From: Caldifermentibacillus hisashii
GTDB taxonomy: Bacteria; Bacillota; Bacilli; Bacillales; Caldibacillaceae
Length of the DNA stretch: 64,000 nucleotides
Assembly: GCF_027568575.1 (NCBI RefSeq)
Contig: NZ_JANUVP010000015.1
Strand: one strand, 5' to 3'
Below are positions 35,062 through 44,693 of the stretch, piece after piece (within the stretch, counting starts at the first letter, position 1; every line of letters starts with the position of its first letter). Below the pieces are notes generated by a model. The model did no database searches and was not told the origin of the DNA. It saw only the letters and a program-made list of their open reading frames with translations. The position numbers and the translations under genes were made by a program.

Positions 35062-36807
35062 TTATACAAGTAGTGGAATATGCTTAAATTCGCTAACATC
35101 AAACAGCCCTTGATCGGTAAGTTTTAATTTCGGAATGACCGGTAAGCTTAAAAATGCAAGTGTGATAAACAGATGTGGCAGCCGACCATTCGTTACAAGG
35201 TCTAAGGAGGCGTGCAATTTTTCGATCTCCTTCAGCACTTCCGGGTAAGGTTTATTCGACATAAGTCCTGATATAGCTAATTCTAGAGTGGCTAACACTT
35301 TCCCGTTTTGAACAACAACTAATCCGCCTTGAATGGCTTGGATTACTTCCACTGCTTTCAAGATATCCCCGTCATTCGTTCCGGCAACTATCAAATTATG
35401 CGAATCATGTCCGACCGTTGAAGCAACCGCGCCTGATGTCAATCCAAGCCCCTTCACAATACCTAAACCAATATTTCCCGTCAAATGGTGCCGTTCAATT
35501 ACAGCTAATTTAGCTAAATCTTTTTCTGCGTCAGGTGAAAAAATGCCATTTTGTACCGGAACTTCTTCAATTAATTTATTCGTCACAATTTGATCCGGGA
35601 TAACTTCAATGATATGGGCCTTTTGATGAACACCCATGGCAAGTTGTAAGTCTTCTTCTTTTATCTTATTTACCCGAACCGATTTCATTAATTTTTCCCT
35701 CGAAGGAATTGGCTGAGCACCATCAATTTTCCCTGTAAATGTTCCCGCTTCTGCAACCAACTTTCCGGCTTTGAAAACTTTTGCGATTTCAAGAGTCTTC
35801 AAATCTTCCAAAAAGACAAGATCTGCTTCAAATCCCGGAGCAACTGCACCTTTCGTATTCAAGGAAAAACATTCAGCAGCGTTTAATGTAGCAAGTTGAA
35901 TTGCCTGAATCGGGTCCATGCCATATTGAATAGCCAAACGAATGTTATGATCAACACTGCCTTCAATAAGCAAATCATCTAAATGTTTATCATCCGTGCA
36001 AAATAAAAATCTTCTGGCATTAGAAGGGGTAACCATTTTGATTAGTTGTTTCAGGTTTTTTGCCGTTGTTCCTTCACGAATCATCACATACATTCCTCTG
36101 GCGATCCGCATTTCTACTTCATTGCTGTTAACACATTCATGATCCGTTGTGATTCCGGCTGTCCGGTAAATATTTATCCCGTTCTCATCAAAACCGGAGC
36201 CGTGTCCATCAATTTGATTCCGATGTATTTTTGCTGATACAATTTTTTTAAACATTTCTTTATCATGATTTTTTACACTGGGAAAATCCATCACTTCTGC
36301 AAGTCCTAACACACGCGGATGAGCATAAAAGGGTTCCAGTTGTTCATTTTGCAGAACTGCTCCTGAGTTTTCAAAAGAGGTTGCAGGTACACACGAGGGC
36401 AACATGACAAATACATCTAAATCCAGTCCTTCCGAATCATGTAGCATAAAGGAAATTCCTTCTGTTCCTGAGACATTGGCAATTTCATGCGGATCGGTAA
36501 TAACAGTCGTAACACCGTGGGGCAAAACAACTTTGGCAAATTCTTTCGGGGTAACCATCGATGACTCAATATGAACGTGGGCATCAATAAATGATGGAGC
36601 AATATATTGACCTATTGCATCAATGACGTGTTTCCCCTCATATTCCCCGATGCCAACAATGATTCCATCTGTTATCGCAATATCCGCCTGTTTAATTGTC
36701 AAATTAAATACATCGACAATTTTTCCGCCTTTAATTACGACATCAGCAGGCACACGTTTGCTCGCTGCATCTATCCTTCTCTTTAATGATTCCATTTCAT
36801 TTTTCAT
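35062..36807 (-). CDS. adeC: Adenine deaminase
   Basis: A 581-residue enzyme converting adenine to hypoxanthine and ammonia in purine salvage. The amidohydrolase metal site reads IDAHVHIESSM, and TDPHEIANVSGTEG is diagnostic for AdeC. The C-terminal half contains GHDSHNLIVAG and QGGLVVVQNGKV, typical of the family. Length is normal (about 575-590). No purine riboswitch was recognised upstream. It is monocistronic. Confidence 0.95.
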   Translation of the reverse strand: MKNEMESLKRRIDAASKRVPADVVIKGGKIVDVFNLTIKQADIAITDGIIVGIGEYEGKHVIDAIGQYIAPSFIDAHVHIESSMVTPKEFAKVVLPHGVTTVITDPHEIANVSGTEGISFMLHDSEGLDLDVFVMLPSCVPATSFENSGAVLQNEQLEPFYAHPRVLGLAEVMDFPSVKNHDKEMFKKIVSAKIHRNQIDGHGSGFDENGINIYRTAGITTDHECVNSNEVEMRIARGMYVMIREGTTAKNLKQLIKMVTPSNARRFLFCTDDKHLDDLLIEGSVDHNIRLAIQYGMDPIQAIQLATLNAAECFSLNTKGAVAPGFEADLVFLEDLKTLEIAKVFKAGKLVAEAGTFTGKIDGAQPIPSREKLMKSVRVNKIKEEDLQLAMGVHQKAHIIEVIPDQIVTNKLIEEVPVQNGIFSPDAEKDLAKLAVIERHHLTGNIGLGIVKGLGLTSGAVASTVGHDSHNLIVAGTNDGDILKAVEVIQAIQGGLVVVQNGKVLATLELAISGLMSNKPYPEVLKEIEKLHASLDLVTNGRLPHLFITLAFLSLPVIPKLKLTDQGLFDVSEFKHIPLLV

Positions 36808-37203
36808 CTGTGTTCCCTCCGTTTTTAACTAATTATTTTACCATTTTTATAAAAGATTACAAGTTATGTTGACAAAGTTGCCATTTTGTCTATAATTCAG
36901 AGGGATTTTTAATTTGTGTTAGAAAAGCGGAAGAAAAACTAACCTAATTGGGTTAGCAAATTGCTGGTTGTTTAAGAAAAGATTGGCATAAAAATATGGG
37001 TCAATTAAAAAAAAGATTTGCAAACTCTGATTGCATGGCAGTCCTTTACTAGAAAAAAACTGGATCAGAAACTTCTTCCACCAGTAACAAGTGCAACAAC
37101 ATTTATTATGTTTGTTTTTTTATACATTCAGATTTTATAAATTTCCAGCCATGTTGAATTGGTATCTTTGCCGGAGATTTATAATTTCCTAAGTGTAACA
37201 AAA
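36808..37203. other. Gene-free stretch between adeC and the HAAS gene
   Basis: A/T-rich with no gene. The only structure noticed is a partial copy of the dispersed repeat tail at 37138-37197. Confidence 0.55.
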
Positions 37204-37239
37204 AATCAGTTTCTGACAACTCTGGGGCAGAAACTGATT
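37204..37239. terminator. Bidirectional hairpin after the HAAS gene
   Basis: AATCAGTTTCTG and AGAAACTGATT form a long stem. Both sides carry T-rich flanks in the outgoing direction (TTTTTT on the minus strand, TTTTG on the plus strand). Confidence 0.75.
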
Positions 37240-37269
37240 TTGATATTGTTATTCGAACAAAGTGAGTTA

Positions 37270-38016
37270 TTACTCAAAACGATTTTCTTTCCTATTTACG
37301 AAAAATAAATAGATTAGTATCCCTAATAAAGAAATTAAATGGGAAATAACCATTTGCAGATCTTCCTTAAGCGGTGTAAACATTAAAACATACTCCGGTA
37401 AATAAAGAAATATTGGAATGACAATCAGTACCAACGATTTACTCCAAATGGAACCACCAATAAAAATCAGAGCTGAAAGGCAGAACAGAGCAATATTTCC
37501 CGTAGAATTAAAATGAATGACTGTTTCTCCATAGCGGTTATCCAACCAAATTAATAAGACAAAACCACCAATTTGAATAGCTGATATCAATAATAAAACG
37601 ATCCAACCAACGGACTTTTTACGGACACCCGACAAAAATTTCATCGTCTTCATTAACAGCAGTAGGAAACAAACAGTTAGTAAAGGATAACCAATGAGTT
37701 CAAACCATGAATAGTCAGTGTCCCGGTTGATTACGTCCCCCATTAACACAAAAGCAAAGACACCGAGAATCATCATTGCCCCATACCCTGTCCATTGCTT
37801 GATATCAAACTTCATTTCGTTTGCAAACTGTTCCATATATTCTTTTGGAGAATTGCCGATAATATCTATAATGGATTTTCCCCTTTTTTCTGCTTCCCAT
37901 AAATGATCTTCAAGTTCAGCCACAATATCTTCAATTTCGTTATCAGATTTTCCGGTTGAAAAAAGATATAGACGTAAATCTTCAATAAACTTTCTACTTT
38001 CTGGAGATAACTTCAC
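37270..38016 (-). CDS. HAAS-domain membrane protein
   Basis: A 248-residue protein. Its N-terminal 75 residues form a helical HAAS signalling domain (KSDNEIEDIVAELEDHLWEAEKRGKS), followed by six hydrophobic helices. HAAS proteins are routinely encoded next to PadR regulators and are thought to relay membrane stress to them. Its start overlaps the padR stop by 4 bp, so the pair is coupled. Confidence 0.75.
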   Translation of the reverse strand: MKLSPESRKFIEDLRLYLFSTGKSDNEIEDIVAELEDHLWEAEKRGKSIIDIIGNSPKEYMEQFANEMKFDIKQWTGYGAMMILGVFAFVLMGDVINRDTDYSWFELIGYPLLTVCFLLLLMKTMKFLSGVRKKSVGWIVLLLISAIQIGGFVLLIWLDNRYGETVIHFNSTGNIALFCLSALIFIGGSIWSKSLVLIVIPIFLYLPEYVLMFTPLKEDLQMVISHLISLLGILIYLFFVNRKENRFE

Positions 38017-38357
38017 TTTTCAATCTCCCCCTTTGTTTCTTGATCTAATAGCATATTTACACTGGTGGAAATGTCCATCCAGATTTCTTTAAATTTTTCC
38101 AACTCCTCCAGTCCTTTATTTGTAATGTAATAATACTTCCGTTGAGGTCCTCCCGATGGAACCGGCTTAGTTTTTACTTCAACTAATTTTTCCTTTCTCA
38201 TTCGTAACAGTAATGGATAAATACTCCCTTCTCTAACCATGATAAAACCGTATTTTCCAAGTTTTTCAATCATTTCATATCCATACGTTTCACCTTTTGA
38301 AATAATTGCCAATAAGCATCCTTCTAAAATTCCCTTTAATATCTGACTGGATTCCAA
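38013..38357 (-). CDS. PadR-family transcriptional regulator
   Basis: A 114-residue regulator with a winged helix (LKGILEGCLLAIISKGETYGYEMIEKL, then VREGSIYPLLLRMRKEKLV and the wing GPQRKYYYITNKG). A C-terminal helix follows for dimerisation. The TTG at 38357 is chosen because AAGGAGGG lies 6 nt upstream; the reading frame continues further upstream without a ribosome site. A consensus promoter and palindromic sites precede it, suggesting autoregulation. Confidence 0.85.
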   Translation of the reverse strand: MESSQILKGILEGCLLAIISKGETYGYEMIEKLGKYGFIMVREGSIYPLLLRMRKEKLVEVKTKPVPSGGPQRKYYYITNKGLEELEKFKEIWMDISTSVNMLLDQETKGEIEK

Positions 38358-38381
38358 CGCATTCCCTCCTTTCATTGATAA

Positions 38382-38494
38382 AACTATCTTGCTATACAAT
38401 ATAGTACACAAAAAAATAAATATGTTTCCCAAACAGCAGACTAATTTGTATTGCAATATAGTTAAAATATAATTCAGAATCATGCGTTTGTCAA
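38382..38494 (-). promoter_or_regulatory. padR promoter with operator-like palindromes
   Basis: On the minus strand TTGACA (38489-38494) and TATATT (38466-38471) are separated by exactly 17 bp. Downstream, ACTATATTGTATAGCAAGATAGT (about 38382-38405) is an imperfect palindrome, and ACTATATTGCAATAC overlaps the -10 region. This is the arrangement expected of an autoregulated PadR gene. Confidence 0.7.
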
Positions 38495-38774
38495 GCAAAT
38501 TTTATAAAAAACCATTAATTTTTCCTCAAGCATTCGTTTAGAGCACAGTTAACAGATAGACAAAGGTTGAAGGAAAGTGATTGCTGTTGAATAATGGGAC
38601 AGAGTTGTTGAATTTTGCTTCTTCACTGTTGAATAAGGGGACAGGGCTGTTGAATTCCGGGGTATATTTCCCTAGTGTTTCATTCAGTTTCTCCATCCCC
38701 CAACTAATGATAAAGACGGGCAATTCATCCCGCACCCGTCTTCGTTTGTAAACTCAAAAAACATGAGGAGAAAT

Positions 38775-41700
38775 TTATATCATTAAAATGTCCCGAATAT
38801 CCTCCTCTGTCAAGGTTGATGTGGTTTTTTCATCAGCATCAAGAATATCTGCAATGAGCTTCCGTTTCTTTGCCTGCAGTTCATTCATTTTTTCTTCAAT
38901 TGTACCGCGTGCAACTAGCTTAATGACCTGTACCGTATGTTTCTGACCAATTCGGTGCGCCCGGTCGGCAGCTTGTTCCTCTACTGCCGGGTTCCACCAT
39001 AAGTCATATAAAATCACAGTATCCGCTCCTGTCAAATTAAGACCGGTACCTCCAGCTTTTAGGGAAATCAAAAACAAGTCCCGTTCACCTTCATTAAATC
39101 GCCGGCAAAGTTCTATACGTTCCTCTGAAGGTGTACTGCCATCCAGATAAAAGTAGGCTTGACCGCGGCTGGTCAATTCCCTTCCAATCATTCCCAGCAT
39201 CTGCGTGAACTGCGAAAAAATCAACAACCTTCTACCGGATCGTCTTGCTTCCTCTAAAATTTGAAAAAGCTGTTGGAATTTTGCTGAACTGCCCTGATAG
39301 CCCTCAACAAACAAGCCCGGGTGACAACAAATTTGGCGCAATCGCGTTAAGCCTGCCAATATACGAATTTTATTTTTATCGAACGTCTCTTTATCTAAGT
39401 GCTTTAAAGTCTCCTCTCTAAGTTTTGCCAAAAATCCTGCATATAGTTTCTTTTGTTCCGGTAGCAATTCAGATACAGCAAGCGACTCCTCTTTTTCCGG
39501 AAGTTCAGCCAACACATCTGTTTTTTCCCGCCGGAGCATAAACGGGCGGACTCTCTTTGCAATGTCTTGCGTTCTTAGATGGCTATATGCCTCCAGCCCT
39601 TGAAACAGTTGAGGGAAAACAACATGATAAATCGACCAAAGTTCTTCTATAGAATTTTCAAGTGGTGTTCCGGTCAAACCAAAGCGGTGATCTGCTTGGA
39701 TTTTCTTTACTGACCGGGCCGTTTGCGTAAAAGGGTTTTTAAACGCTTGTGCTTCATCAAAAAACACGGTATGAAAGACTTGCTTCTCAAACCAAGTGAA
39801 ATCTCTACACAGTATCGGATACGATGTAATGAGAACATCGATATCTTGTAGATTTTTCCGAAGCTCTTTTCGTTCGATTTGATTCCCATCCATCACAATT
39901 GCTTGAATTTCAGAGGCAAAAGTCATCAGTTCATTGAGCCAGTTATATGTTAATGAAGACGGACACACGATTAGAACCGGACACTTTCGGCTCCTTATAT
40001 TTGCGAGTTCAGATACAATAAAGGTAATGCTTTGCAATGTTTTTCCCAATCCCATATCATCGGCAAGTACCCCGCCAAATCCGTATTGAGCAAGTGCCTT
40101 CATCCATTTGAAACCCGCCTTTTGATAATCTCGTAAAATTGACTCCAAACTTTTTGGCACCTCAAATTCCAAGCTTTCCGGATGAAGCAATTGATCTAAA
40201 AAGGCCAAAAACGATTCTTCCGGAGAAAAAACAGGACTATCCTGAATGAAGTCAAGAAACTTCAAACTTTCTAAGATAGGTTTCTCTAAAGTTAACTGAT
40301 ACCCGTCGTCTTGTGCCGGTTCAGCCGCTAAAAGTTTACGGATCACTTCCATTTCCTTCGCCTCCAAGGATAGAAGAGACCCATTCGGAAGCCGGTAATA
40401 TTTCTGTTTCAATTCCAAGGCAGCTAAAATCCCGCGAATATCTTTGTCGCTAATCCCGTCCATTTCAAACTTGAATTCCAGCCAATGGGTGCGTTCTTGA
40501 TGCATTTTCACTCGAATTTTCGGATGAACCTCTCGTACAATACGATTGCGGACGGCCGTTGTCGCATAAATTTGAGCAAGCTTTTGCAGTTTCGGCAAGA
40601 TATGTACTAAAAAATCATACTCTAATTCTTCATTTTGCATAAAATAGCCGCCTTCTGTTTTTGTAAACCCGCTCGTTTCCATCAGTCCCAAAATTTCATC
40701 TTCCCTCTTAATATTTCTAACGACATAAGGACCGGTTATGTTTTCTCGACTTTCTAACGGTTGAATGACCACATGTTCATAATGGAATTCCAAGCCGGCC
40801 AACAGGCGATTTCTCACCCGATCCAAGTAAAGTTTTGCCACAAGCGGTGTTTTCATCATCCGTTCCAAAAGCGGTTTCGACAGCCGAACTTCCCCGATTC
40901 TTTTTAAGCCCGGTACGATCTTTTTTAAAAAAAGATCCAGCTGCTTCTCCGGAATGGGTAGGTGTTCAGTCCCGGACTTAGCCAGCAATTCTATTAGTCC
41001 CGTTAATCGCGCAAAATCATCTTTTAACTGAAACAGTTTTCCTTTCCATAACACGGACCTGTAACCATCCATCAAAATCAATCGTTCAAGACCGGTTATT
41101 TTCAACTGATATTGAGATGGCTCACTTTCTTCCAATTGAAACTGAATCGGCGGTGGTCCCTCAACAATGTTTAATCCGGAAAATACTTGCCCTTCCTGTT
41201 CAAGCGTGACTAATGGTGCTTTTCCTAATATGGGGTACAGGCTTGCCCATGCAGATGGCGGAATCAATAACGTTCTCAGTGGAGGCACAGTGTTCGACTT
41301 TATCGGTAATACTTCTAAAAAGGCTGCTTCATCACGTGCCACACGTACCAACTGATGTAAAACGGTATCCGACTCATTCATAAAACAATGCAAACTTGGA
41401 TCATAGGTAAATGCAGGAGATAGCTCACTCGCTTTCCCAGCTCTGACATCCTGTAAAAAACCGCGAATATTTGGAATCGGAGTCTGATTAATTTTCACTT
41501 CGATTCCGAATAAATACTGATCCTGTCCAAGTGAAAATGGACTTAGTCGGAAGTGCACGTCCAGTACTTCTCTCTTTTCAAAATGAAGTTGATGACCGGT
41601 TGTTCGGGCTGGCTTATTTTGAAATAGAGCCAAAAAGTCGCCGGTGAAGTCGCCGGTCTCTTCGTTTCCATAAGAAGCCATTCCTTGTCGATTCTGTTCA

Positions 41701-41969
41701 TAAAGCGCAATAAGTACCGCGGCCACATGTTGGCACGGTTTACTAAAATTTAAAAGCGCAGAACAGCTGCATGACGTGTCAATATTTTCTTTTTCGTCTT
41801 TTTCAATTTTGACATAAAAATCTTCCGCCCCTTGTACGGTTGCAGCAACAAATTCGGCCTGCTCCTCATGAAAAATGACTTTATTCGCCCGATAAAAAGC
41901 GTCCCCCCGTTTGAAGGAGACGGTCCCACACATGTCTTTTATAATTTTATGATTCAGTTTGATATCCAA
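38775..41969 (-). CDS. SNF2-family helicase with SWIM zinc finger
   Basis: A DEAD/DEAH-like ATPase of about 1064 residues that translocates on DNA or remodels nucleoprotein. A SWIM zinc finger lies near residues 60-95 (CSCSALLNF, CQH), then a long bacterial SNF2-specific middle region. The two RecA lobes follow: motif I ADDMGLGKTLQ near residue 636, motif II DEAQ near 739, motif V/VI SLKAGGTGLNL and ADRAHRIGQ. The TTG at 41969 has AAGGAG 9 nt upstream; the upstream extension to 42041 looks untranslated. Family members are single-gene units in Bacillus; precise role unknown. Confidence 0.9.
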   Translation of the reverse strand: MDIKLNHKIIKDMCGTVSFKRGDAFYRANKVIFHEEQAEFVAATVQGAEDFYVKIEKDEKENIDTSCSCSALLNFSKPCQHVAAVLIALYEQNRQGMASYGNEETGDFTGDFLALFQNKPARTTGHQLHFEKREVLDVHFRLSPFSLGQDQYLFGIEVKINQTPIPNIRGFLQDVRAGKASELSPAFTYDPSLHCFMNESDTVLHQLVRVARDEAAFLEVLPIKSNTVPPLRTLLIPPSAWASLYPILGKAPLVTLEQEGQVFSGLNIVEGPPPIQFQLEESEPSQYQLKITGLERLILMDGYRSVLWKGKLFQLKDDFARLTGLIELLAKSGTEHLPIPEKQLDLFLKKIVPGLKRIGEVRLSKPLLERMMKTPLVAKLYLDRVRNRLLAGLEFHYEHVVIQPLESRENITGPYVVRNIKREDEILGLMETSGFTKTEGGYFMQNEELEYDFLVHILPKLQKLAQIYATTAVRNRIVREVHPKIRVKMHQERTHWLEFKFEMDGISDKDIRGILAALELKQKYYRLPNGSLLSLEAKEMEVIRKLLAAEPAQDDGYQLTLEKPILESLKFLDFIQDSPVFSPEESFLAFLDQLLHPESLEFEVPKSLESILRDYQKAGFKWMKALAQYGFGGVLADDMGLGKTLQSITFIVSELANIRSRKCPVLIVCPSSLTYNWLNELMTFASEIQAIVMDGNQIERKELRKNLQDIDVLITSYPILCRDFTWFEKQVFHTVFFDEAQAFKNPFTQTARSVKKIQADHRFGLTGTPLENSIEELWSIYHVVFPQLFQGLEAYSHLRTQDIAKRVRPFMLRREKTDVLAELPEKEESLAVSELLPEQKKLYAGFLAKLREETLKHLDKETFDKNKIRILAGLTRLRQICCHPGLFVEGYQGSSAKFQQLFQILEEARRSGRRLLIFSQFTQMLGMIGRELTSRGQAYFYLDGSTPSEERIELCRRFNEGERDLFLISLKAGGTGLNLTGADTVILYDLWWNPAVEEQAADRAHRIGQKHTVQVIKLVARGTIEEKMNELQAKKRKLIADILDADEKTTSTLTEEDIRDILMI

Positions 41970-42041
41970 TGGAAACCGCTCCTTCTTAATTTTTTGCGTT
42001 CCTATAATTATTTTCCATTTTATCACGAATTCTTGATACAA

Positions 42042-42341
42042 TCGATATGCTTAAATATTATCTCAAGCGCAACTCATAATCTATCCAAAGTCTTTTATGA
42101 ATCAACATGATACCTTGATTTATTTAACTATCATTGCTTGTCAGGCCACTTAGCATTGTATTTTTATTGTCGTGAATACTGTTAAACCATGCAGCCAATT
42201 ATTACTTAAATCTTGGGAAAAATAAAATTATATATAGACAAACTAATGTTCCGTATGTTAAAATAACTCTATCAATTACAACTTTTGACATGCTTGTATT
42301 TGTCCGAAATTTACTTATAATATCAGTAGGAGGGAATGCCG
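42042..42341. promoter_or_regulatory. Intergenic region with promoter of the coiled-coil gene
   Basis: TTGTAT (42294-42299) and TATAAT (42316-42321) are spaced 16 bp, 20 nt before the coding start. The rest of the interval shows no gene. Confidence 0.55.
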
Positions 42342-42866
42342 GTGGAAAATGAACTGTTAAAACAAATACTCGCAAAATTAAACGAAATTGATGACATCAA
42401 AACAGGTTTAAACGAAATGAACAACAGATTAAATCGAATGGAATCCGACATTAGTGAAGTTAAACAAGACATTATCGGCATGAAAGAAGAAATAAAAGAA
42501 ATCAAATTAGAACAACAACTAATGAAACAAGATATAACAGATATCAAACAAGAACAACTACTAATGAAACAAGATATAACAGATATCAAACAAGAGCAAT
42601 TACTTATGAAACAAGATATAACAGATATCAAACAAGAGCAATTACTTATGAAACAAGATATAACAGATATCAAACAAGAGCAATTACTTATGAAACAAGA
42701 TATAACAGAAATGAAACAGGAGCAGCAACAAATTAAATTAGCCGTTCTTGAAACGAATGAACGGACAAAGGAAATTGCAGCGAAACAAGATGAACATGAG
42801 CAACTCATTCATTTATTAGGAATGAGATCCCTTAAACAGGAAGCAGAATTAAATCGGATGAAGTAA
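42342..42866 (+). CDS. Coiled-coil protein with 14-residue tandem repeats
   Basis: From the GTG at 42342 (AGGAGGG at 7-8 nt; the ATG two codons earlier is too close) this is 174 residues. Residues about 5-60 form a helical Leu/Ile heptad region. Four near-perfect copies plus a partial one of MKQDITDIKQEQLL follow, and then a helical end (ERTKEIAAKQDEHEQL). Fourteen residues equal two heptads, so the repeats extend one continuous coiled coil. Function is unknown; such proteins are often scaffolds. Confidence 0.75.
   Translation: MENELLKQILAKLNEIDDIKTGLNEMNNRLNRMESDISEVKQDIIGMKEEIKEIKLEQQLMKQDITDIKQEQLLMKQDITDIKQEQLLMKQDITDIKQEQLLMKQDITDIKQEQLLMKQDITEMKQEQQQIKLAVLETNERTKEIAAKQDEHEQLIHLLGMRSLKQEAELNRMK
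42523..42720 (+). repeat. 42-bp tandem repeats inside the coiled-coil gene
   Basis: Successive units beginning ATGAAACAAGATATAACAG recur every 42 bp with almost no DNA differences, which points to recent slippage expansion. Copy number probably varies between strains. Confidence 0.9.
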
Positions 42867-42867
42867 T

Positions 42868-42888
42868 CGTCATTTGACGGTTTTTTTT
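42868..42888 (+). terminator. Terminator of the coiled-coil gene
   Basis: CGTCA and TGACG flank a TT loop, directly followed by TTTTTTTT, one base after the stop codon. Confidence 0.8.
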
Positions 42889-42907
42889 GTAGTTTTTATA
42901 GAGTTAA

Positions 42908-43399
42908 TTATAAACCCATATACAAAATCTCCCCTGGTAGGCCATCAATTTCACATAACTTTTCTGATTGGAAGCCGCTGTTAATTAATATTTTTCTAGA
43001 AGGAATATTTTTCGGATCGATTATGGCGGTTAACCTTTCTATGAAGTTATTTTTCGCTTTTTCGATTAATATTTTGGCAATCTCAGATCCGTAGCCTTTC
43101 CCCCAATGTTCCGGAAGCAGCATATAGCCGAGTTCCGCTTCAGAGGTTTTTTCTTCATTTAAAATTAAACTTCCCAGCCCGATGAATTCATTTACATTGT
43201 TACTTGAATGGTAAACTTTAAAAGTACCAAATTGGTCAAATTTCTCATTTCTCCGTAATACCTTTGCAAAATTAACATATGCTTCTTCCAATGGAATCGA
43301 TCGTTCCGTAATCATCGCCATCACTGCTTCATTTGACACAAGCCTAAAATAATCATGAAAATCTGTCGCCATGAACTTTCTCAAAATTAGGTTATACAC
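42908..43399 (-). CDS. GNAT acetyltransferase, RimJ/RimL type
   Basis: A 163-residue acetyltransferase. ELGYMLLPEHWGKGYGSEIA is the acetyl-CoA motif, with AIIDPKNIPSRKILINSGF as the classical RimJ/RimL C-terminal motif. Target (a protein N-terminus, amino acid or drug) is unknown. It is convergent with the coiled-coil gene. Confidence 0.85.
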   Translation of the reverse strand: MYNLILRKFMATDFHDYFRLVSNEAVMAMITERSIPLEEAYVNFAKVLRRNEKFDQFGTFKVYHSSNNVNEFIGLGSLILNEEKTSEAELGYMLLPEHWGKGYGSEIAKILIEKAKNNFIERLTAIIDPKNIPSRKILINSGFQSEKLCEIDGLPGEILYMGL

Positions 43400-43494
43400 T
43401 CCGGGCCCCCCTTATATTTTTACAACCATAATCATACCATTTAAAATAGACCTTATCAAAATGTTAGAGCATCTGCTTTCTTTTTAATAAAAAT

Positions 43495-43776
43495 TTAGCC
43501 AATAAGACCTTTTATCAGTTCCGATAATCGGATCATTCCCTTTTCAAGATCTGCCAATGAGGCATAGGAATAAGACAACCGAAGATGCACTTGATCATTT
43601 TTGTCATAGATACTTCCGGGATTAATTAAAATGCCTTCCTGAAGGGCTAAATCAAATAGTTTTCTTGTGGATATACCGTCCCGCAATTCAAGCCAAATAT
43701 AAAATCCGCCAGCAGGGATATTCCATGATGCAATGTCAGAAAAATACTTCGCTAATAATGCCAGTGCAAGATCCAT
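43495..43776 (-). pseudogene. C-terminal fragment of a PLP-dependent aminotransferase
   Basis: Ninety-three residues match only the end of a fold-type I aminotransferase or MocR regulator: PAGGFYIWLELRDG, LINPGSIY and HLRLSYSYASLADLEKGM. The catalytic lysine half is absent and no upstream remainder exists, as the next gene begins directly. It is a deletion remnant. Confidence 0.75.
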
Positions 43777-43781
43777 GGTTC

Positions 43782-43946
43782 CTACTTATTCAGTTTTTTC
43801 AGCAGCTCAATTATTTCTTCGTTTTGCTTGACCTGAATCTCACTGTTGATTTTAATTTCGCGAATCCAAATTAACATAAAAGCAATGACGACCGGTATTA
43901 CGATATACTTAATCACAAATGCAAAAGTCCCAAAAATACTTATCAT
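43782..43946 (-). CDS. Small membrane protein, 54 residues
   Basis: From the second of two adjacent ATGs (AAAGGGTGG 6 nt upstream) the product is one hydrophobic helix (FVIKYIVIPVVIAFMLIWI) followed by a charged helical tail (NEEIIELLKKLNK). Holin-like BhlA proteins have this form, but similarity is only structural. Confidence 0.5.
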   Translation of the reverse strand: MISIFGTFAFVIKYIVIPVVIAFMLIWIREIKINSEIQVKQNEEIIELLKKLNK

Positions 43947-43964
43947 CATATTCCACCCTTTCAT

Positions 43965-44318
43965 TTATTTTTACACAACTTCAACCTTTTGAAAATTAAC
44001 GCCCAATCCTTTTCAGCATTCTAGTATAGAACCTTATCATTGATAGAACCAAACAAAACTCCTACCTTTTATAAAAAATACGAATGACCTATAACAAAGT
44101 TTCACATCAAATTAACAAAAAGTTTTTATAACAACCAATCATATGGTCCTTTGCGTATTATTTTTGAAAAAGTGCTTTTAGGTACAAACCATTTTTTATT
44201 AAATTTATTGACAGAAAATTATTTTCCATATATACTTATATACATAGGTATATAACTATATTAGCAGTAAACTAATCATGGCATTGAAAAATCCCGGCAA
44301 TTTAAGGTGGTGAAATGG
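43965..44318 (+). promoter_or_regulatory. Promoter and operator of the YtrA-type operon
   Basis: TTGACA (44208-44213) and TATACT (44231-44236) are separated by 17 bp. Just downstream, TATACATAGGTATA (44239-44252) is a near-palindrome where a GntR/YtrA dimer would be expected to bind, implying autorepression. The rest of the interval has no gene. Confidence 0.65.
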
Positions 44319-44693
44319 GTGAATAACTTAGATAACAATAAGCCGATTTATTTACAAATACGGGAAAAAATTGAAGATCAAATCGTAACCGGCTTGCTGA
44401 AAGAAGGAGATCAAGCACCTTCTACAAATCAGCTTGTGAATTTTTATAAAGTCAATCATGTTACGGTAGCAAAAGGTGTTAACCAGTTAGTGGATGAAGG
44501 AATCCTTTTTAAAAAGAGGGGTGTAGGGATGTTTGTTGCTGAAGGAGCGAAAGAAAAATTGATTCAACAACGGAAGGAAAAATTTATCGAAGACCATTTA
44601 ATTAAATTAGTTGAAGAAGCTAATATTTTAGGAATTACCGAAGATGAGTTAATTGATTTAATAAAAAGAGTGAAGGGAAGGGGAATGAAGTGA
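44319..44693 (+). CDS. GntR-family regulator, YtrA type
   Basis: A 124-residue regulator with an N-terminal winged helix (NKPIYLQIREKIEDQIVTGLL, then VNHVTVAKGVNQLVDEGIL). The short helical C-terminal domain is typical of the YtrA subfamily, which represses adjacent ABC genes and is often induced by cell-wall antibiotics. The GTG at 44319 is preceded by AAGGTGGTGA at 5 nt. Its stop overlaps the ATPase start (GTGA). Confidence 0.85.
   Translation: MNNLDNNKPIYLQIREKIEDQIVTGLLKEGDQAPSTNQLVNFYKVNHVTVAKGVNQLVDEGILFKKRGVGMFVAEGAKEKLIQQRKEKFIEDHLIKLVEEANILGITEDELIDLIKRVKGRGMK

Noticed and set aside
36808..37269. Possible purine riboswitch in front of adeC-side genes
   Set aside because: No match to the conserved purine aptamer core was seen, and the interval is downstream of the 37270 gene, on the adeC 5' side, with only A/T-rich sequence.
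38538..38735. 65-residue minus-strand frame with repeated FNS(P/S)VPLFNS phrases
   Set aside because: The repetition comes from GTTGAATAA-GGGACAG type intergenic repeats; no ribosome site and no family, so not called as a gene.
42323..42808. 161-residue minus-strand frame, Cys/Ser-rich and repetitive
   Set aside because: It is the antisense shadow of the 42-bp repeat coiled-coil gene.
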